From Jiulongibacter sediminis (GTDB lineage Bacteria > Bacteroidota > Bacteroidia > Cytophagales > Spirosomataceae), in the NCBI RefSeq assembly GCF_001306455.1, contig NZ_LGTQ01000012.1, forward strand, positions 186,001 through 250,000: a stretch of DNA of 64,000 nucleotides, in the 5' to 3' direction. Position 1 is the stretch's first letter. Every line of letters begins with the position of its first letter. The translations under genes were made by a program, and so were the position numbers. Shown piece after piece: positions 61,154 to 64,000 of the stretch. The notes beneath the pieces are model-generated. The model made no database searches. It was given only the letters and a program-made list of their open reading frames with translations, and was not told where the DNA came from.

Positions 61154-61272
61154 AATCATAAATTTAGTTTTTTTATCGGAACAAGGAGAACTCAACATGG
61201 AACTCGTAGTATGACTTTATTTTTCGTTCTCCTTTCTCATTTTAACCTTTGTCCTTCAACTTTTAACTACCC

Positions 61273-63732
61273 CTACTCGCTTCGTAATGATTTAACCGGA
61301 TTCATTAATGCCGCTTTTATACTCCTGAAACTAATAGTCAATAAAGCCACAACTATAGTCGCTAAGCCAGCCACGGCATAGACCCACCATTCAATGTTCA
61401 CGCGGTATTCGAAATCCTGCAGCCAAAGATTCATAAGATAATAACCTAGCGGAAATGCTACTAAAAATGAAATAGCAATGAGCTTTAGGAAGTCTTTGGA
61501 GAGTAATGCGACAATCTGAGGAACCGAAGAACCCAGTGTTTTCCGTATCCCAATTTCCTTAAAACGCTGCTCGGCAGTAAAGGTGACAAGGCCAAAAAGA
61601 CCCAGACAGGCTACAAAAATGGTGAGCAAGGCAAAAGCACGAAGCAAAGTATTCATGTGCGTTTCCTTGATATAAGTCTCATTATAAAGCTCATCCAGAA
61701 ATGCATATTCAAAGGTTTCGCCGGAATCAAAAGAATCCCATTGAGTTTTCATGCTGCTTATCAAGCCGGCCACGTCTTCGCTTTGTGTTTTAATAATCAA
61801 ACCATAATATGGACTGTAACGCATAATCAATGGCTCAATAGGTTCCCTTAATGAGAGAGCGTGAAAATCCTTCACCACACCAATAATTTCGAGGTTTTCC
61901 CGATTACCATCGCCATCGGTAGAGGCCCTGAGTGTCTGGCCCACAGGATTATTATCTAAAGCAAATGCCTTAATTGCCGTTTCATTGACAATCACACTTT
62001 TTTCTTCAGAGCCATATTCCTGAGAGAAGTTTCTTCCCTGAACCATGGTCATTCCCAAAGTTGGAATATAGTCTTCATCAATATTATAGACCTTGGTACG
62101 TATCACCTGAATCGGCTCATGTTTCGTATCCACGGTTGTCCCGTTTTGATCGGTGGAGCCCGCCGGAACAAACGCCGATGTAGTCACACTAGCGACCCTC
62201 GAGTCAGACTTCAATTCGGTTTTGAAAGCATCCAGATTATTCCCAAGTCGGCCGGCGTCACGTAAAACAATAATTTGCTCCCTCTCGTATCCCACGTCTT
62301 TGTTTTGAATAAAATGCATCTGATAACCCACCACCAGAGTACCCATGATAAGTATCACTGAAACTGCAAACTGGAAAGTAACCAGCCCTCCCCTAACACC
62401 CTTACTGGCGGAAGAAGTAAACCTGTTTTTCAGGGCCAGCAATGGCTTAAAAGAAGACATAAAGAAGGCCGGATAGAGCCCTGCCAAGAGCCCAACCAGA
62501 AGTGCAAGAAAGAGCAATCCGGCACCAAACTTAATATTGAGTACCTGACTCACAGTAAATGACTTATCGGCTAATTGATTGAAAAAAGGCAATGCAATAA
62601 CAAAAACAGCCAAACCCAAGAGTACCGCAATTGCAGAAGCAATAAAGGCTTCAGACAAAAACTGAAAAACCAGCTGCCTTTTCTCCGACCCCAATACCTT
62701 TCGCATACCTATTTCTTTAACGCGTTTAGAGGCACTGGCCGTCGATAAATTCATGAAGTTAATGCAGGCAATTAACAGCATAAAAAGAGCGATAGCCCCA
62801 AACATATACACCGTACTACGGTTACCGGTGCCACCTCCGCCTATTGATGCCGCCTTTGCTTCGGAAAAGTGAACATCACTCAGGGGCTCGGTGAAAAGGT
62901 TGACATAATTGCCCATTGCTTCAAACTCCTCATAAGACTGTCTCAGGGCCGTGGCCAGCTGCTCACCCATATATTTTTTTACGAAGGGAGCCAGTTTCGC
63001 CTGAAAGGCCTCTGTATTTGTCCCCTCTTTAAGCAGCACATAAGTGTGGTAACTCCCTCCTATATAAGATTGATTTACAGCATCTTTATTGCTACCCATT
63101 GAACCCAAATGATCAAAGTTGAAATGTGAATTGTCGGGAAAGTCAGCAATGACTCCTGTGACCGTGTAAAGGCCATCATTTTCGGCATACCCACCATTCC
63201 CATAAAAATTAACTCCTTCAATTTCTAGCGTTTTACCGAGTGGGTCTTCACTTCCAAAATATCCTTTGGCCTGACTTTCGGTAAGCACCAACTGATTAGG
63301 GCTGGTTAAAGCAGTGGTTTCATCACCCTGAATAAACTCCACCGTAAAGACCTGAAAGAAATTGGGGTCAATGAAAGCAAAAGCACCATTTCTTCTAGCT
63401 TCATTTTGATACGTTATTTTCGGTTCTCCCAGGGAAGTATAAGTTCGTGTGGCCGCTTCTACTTCCGGAAAATCTCTTTCAAGAGCTGCTGCAAAGGGTG
63501 CGGGTATTCCTCCTTCATTGATGATCTCTTCACCAATCTGTGCCTTCAACACAATACGCTCAATACGGTCTCTTTTTTCATGCTGGCTATCATAGGTCAA
63601 TTCATCCACCACAAATAACATGATAATCAAACAAGTAGCCACTCCAATAGCCAACCCAACAACATTAATGGCAAAGGTGCTTTTGTTTTTGAGAAGGCTT
63701 CTCCAGGCGATTTTGAGGTAGTTTTGTATCAT
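61273..63732 (-). CDS. FtsX/MacB-type ABC permease (copy 4)
   Basis: 819 residues from the ATG at 63732, where the conserved MIQNYLKIAWRSLLKNKSTF begins; a longer frame adds 28 residues that look like read-through of intergenic DNA. It has the FtsX double layout with EIGMRKVLGS and EIGIRKTLGS motifs, and ends NPVKSLRSE. It is more distant from copies 1-3 than copies 2 and 3 are from each other. It is followed by the DUF2807 gene. The shared upstream element is at 63797-63844. Confidence 0.88.
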   Translation of the reverse strand: MIQNYLKIAWRSLLKNKSTFAINVVGLAIGVATCLIIMLFVVDELTYDSQHEKRDRIERIVLKAQIGEEIINEGGIPAPFAAALERDFPEVEAATRTYTSLGEPKITYQNEARRNGAFAFIDPNFFQVFTVEFIQGDETTALTSPNQLVLTESQAKGYFGSEDPLGKTLEIEGVNFYGNGGYAENDGLYTVTGVIADFPDNSHFNFDHLGSMGSNKDAVNQSYIGGSYHTYVLLKEGTNTEAFQAKLAPFVKKYMGEQLATALRQSYEEFEAMGNYVNLFTEPLSDVHFSEAKAASIGGGGTGNRSTVYMFGAIALFMLLIACINFMNLSTASASKRVKEIGMRKVLGSEKRQLVFQFLSEAFIASAIAVLLGLAVFVIALPFFNQLADKSFTVSQVLNIKFGAGLLFLALLVGLLAGLYPAFFMSSFKPLLALKNRFTSSASKGVRGGLVTFQFAVSVILIMGTLVVGYQMHFIQNKDVGYEREQIIVLRDAGRLGNNLDAFKTELKSDSRVASVTTSAFVPAGSTDQNGTTVDTKHEPIQVIRTKVYNIDEDYIPTLGMTMVQGRNFSQEYGSEEKSVIVNETAIKAFALDNNPVGQTLRASTDGDGNRENLEIIGVVKDFHALSLREPIEPLIMRYSPYYGLIIKTQSEDVAGLISSMKTQWDSFDSGETFEYAFLDELYNETYIKETHMNTLLRAFALLTIFVACLGLFGLVTFTAEQRFKEIGIRKTLGSSVPQIVALLSKDFLKLIAISFLVAFPLGYYLMNLWLQDFEYRVNIEWWVYAVAGLATIVVALLTISFRSIKAALMNPVKSLRSE

Positions 63733-63796
63733 GTCATTTTCATTTTGCCGAAACATGAGAAAGGAAAATGGTTGTGCCCATCCTCCTTTCTCTTTA

Positions 63797-63844
63797 AAAG
63801 CTTTTTCATAATTCAAAGACTACGAATTTCAACATCGTGCCAAA
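63797..63844 (-). promoter_or_regulatory. Upstream element shared by the two permease units (copy B)
   Basis: AAAGCTTTTTCATAATT (63797-63813) is identical to 59470-59486, and the rest of the block matches at most positions, ending TGCCAAAA. On the minus strand it reads TTTTGGCACGATGTTGAAAT and on. It lies about 65 nt upstream of the copy 4 start. Confidence 0.5.
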
Positions 63845-64000
63845 ATTTATAAAAATTTGATATTCATATAGTTACAATATCTCTTTCATGAAAAATCTGT
63901 CCGATATCGAACATATTAATCCATCATTGAACAGCATCAAAAGAGCTTTGGAATTAAATGCGTAGACTTACGGTCTCAAATCTTACCGAATGAAACTTCT

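Noticed and set aside
63888-63965. 25-codon plus-strand ATG frame near the right edge
   Set aside because: Too short, no motif or homology, and the right-hand context is cut off.
1-64000. tRNA, rRNA, CRISPR array, insertion sequence, prophage or integron
   Set aside because: No cloverleaf-like stretch, no regular spaced direct repeats, no transposase, integrase or phage gene and no terminal inverted repeats were seen in any gap or frame.

Overview
The window reads as chromosomal DNA of a heterotrophic, probably aerobic Bacteroidota, most likely order Cytophagales (genus not resolvable from sequence alone). Supporting signs are: weak Shine-Dalgarno sites with promoter-like elements of the Bacteroidota type (TTTG then TAnnTTTG about 17-21 nt apart); many lipoproteins with short signal peptides; an OMP_b-brl_3-type TonB-dependent receptor; the 630-residue PurF form; a ferrochelatase with the cysteine-rich insert; and arrays of 800-residue FtsX-type permeases ending NPVKSLR. 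I see no tRNA, rRNA, CRISPR, insertion sequence or prophage. Nearly all of it looks like vertically inherited core and accessory genome with uniform composition.

Layout. 0-3 kb: acyl-CoA metabolism (enoyl-CoA hydratase fragment, TesB, a nitronate monooxygenase-type flavoprotein) and a small lipoprotein. 3-11 kb (mostly minus): lipoprotein SodC, an exported galactose mutarotase and an SGLT-like Na+/sugar symporter, a TauE/SafE exporter, a TonB-dependent receptor and a 2-hydroxyacid dehydrogenase. 11-16 kb: GxxExxY protein, a divergent Nramp-like transporter, a GT-C-like membrane protein, a nucleotide-sugar epimerase, a small lipoprotein. 16-23 kb (plus): LhgO, then nuoL-nuoM-nuoN with no other complex I genes beside them. 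22.6-27.2 kb (minus): a compact glycosylation cluster (GT2, SDR, two tandem paralogous GT-C-like membrane proteins). 27.5-31.5 kb (plus): purF, an exported protein, hemH.

31.4-37 kb: a lipoprotein, a one-POTRA Omp85 protein and a LacI-family regulator (minus), divergent from a P-loop kinase and an SLC45-like sugar transporter (plus); their 487-bp divergent region is rich in inverted repeats. 37-47.4 kb (plus): phosphosulfolactate synthase homologue, DedA, aroE, a 2Fe-2S ferredoxin-like protein, a YjjG-type HAD phosphatase, prmA, a 1595-residue exported protein of unknown function, rimO. 47.4-51.4 kb: a barrel protein with three 46-residue tandem repeats, an ECF sigma factor with an overlapping small gene, a Usp-like protein and small unknowns. 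51.5-63.8 kb: four FtsX/MacB-type permeases in two minus-strand units, with a 97-residue protein, an exported endonuclease/exonuclease/phosphatase-family protein and a DUF2807 (GIN) lipoprotein between them.

The best candidates for something undescribed are the two permease units, which share a roughly 48-bp upstream element and have no ATPase beside them; the GT-C pair cluster; the comA homologue as a possible sulfonate source; the LacI-linked divergent region with an attenuator-like hairpin in the leader; and the palindromes sitting on the promoters of nuoL and the ECF sigma gene. All functional claims are from sequence reading only; no database search was run.
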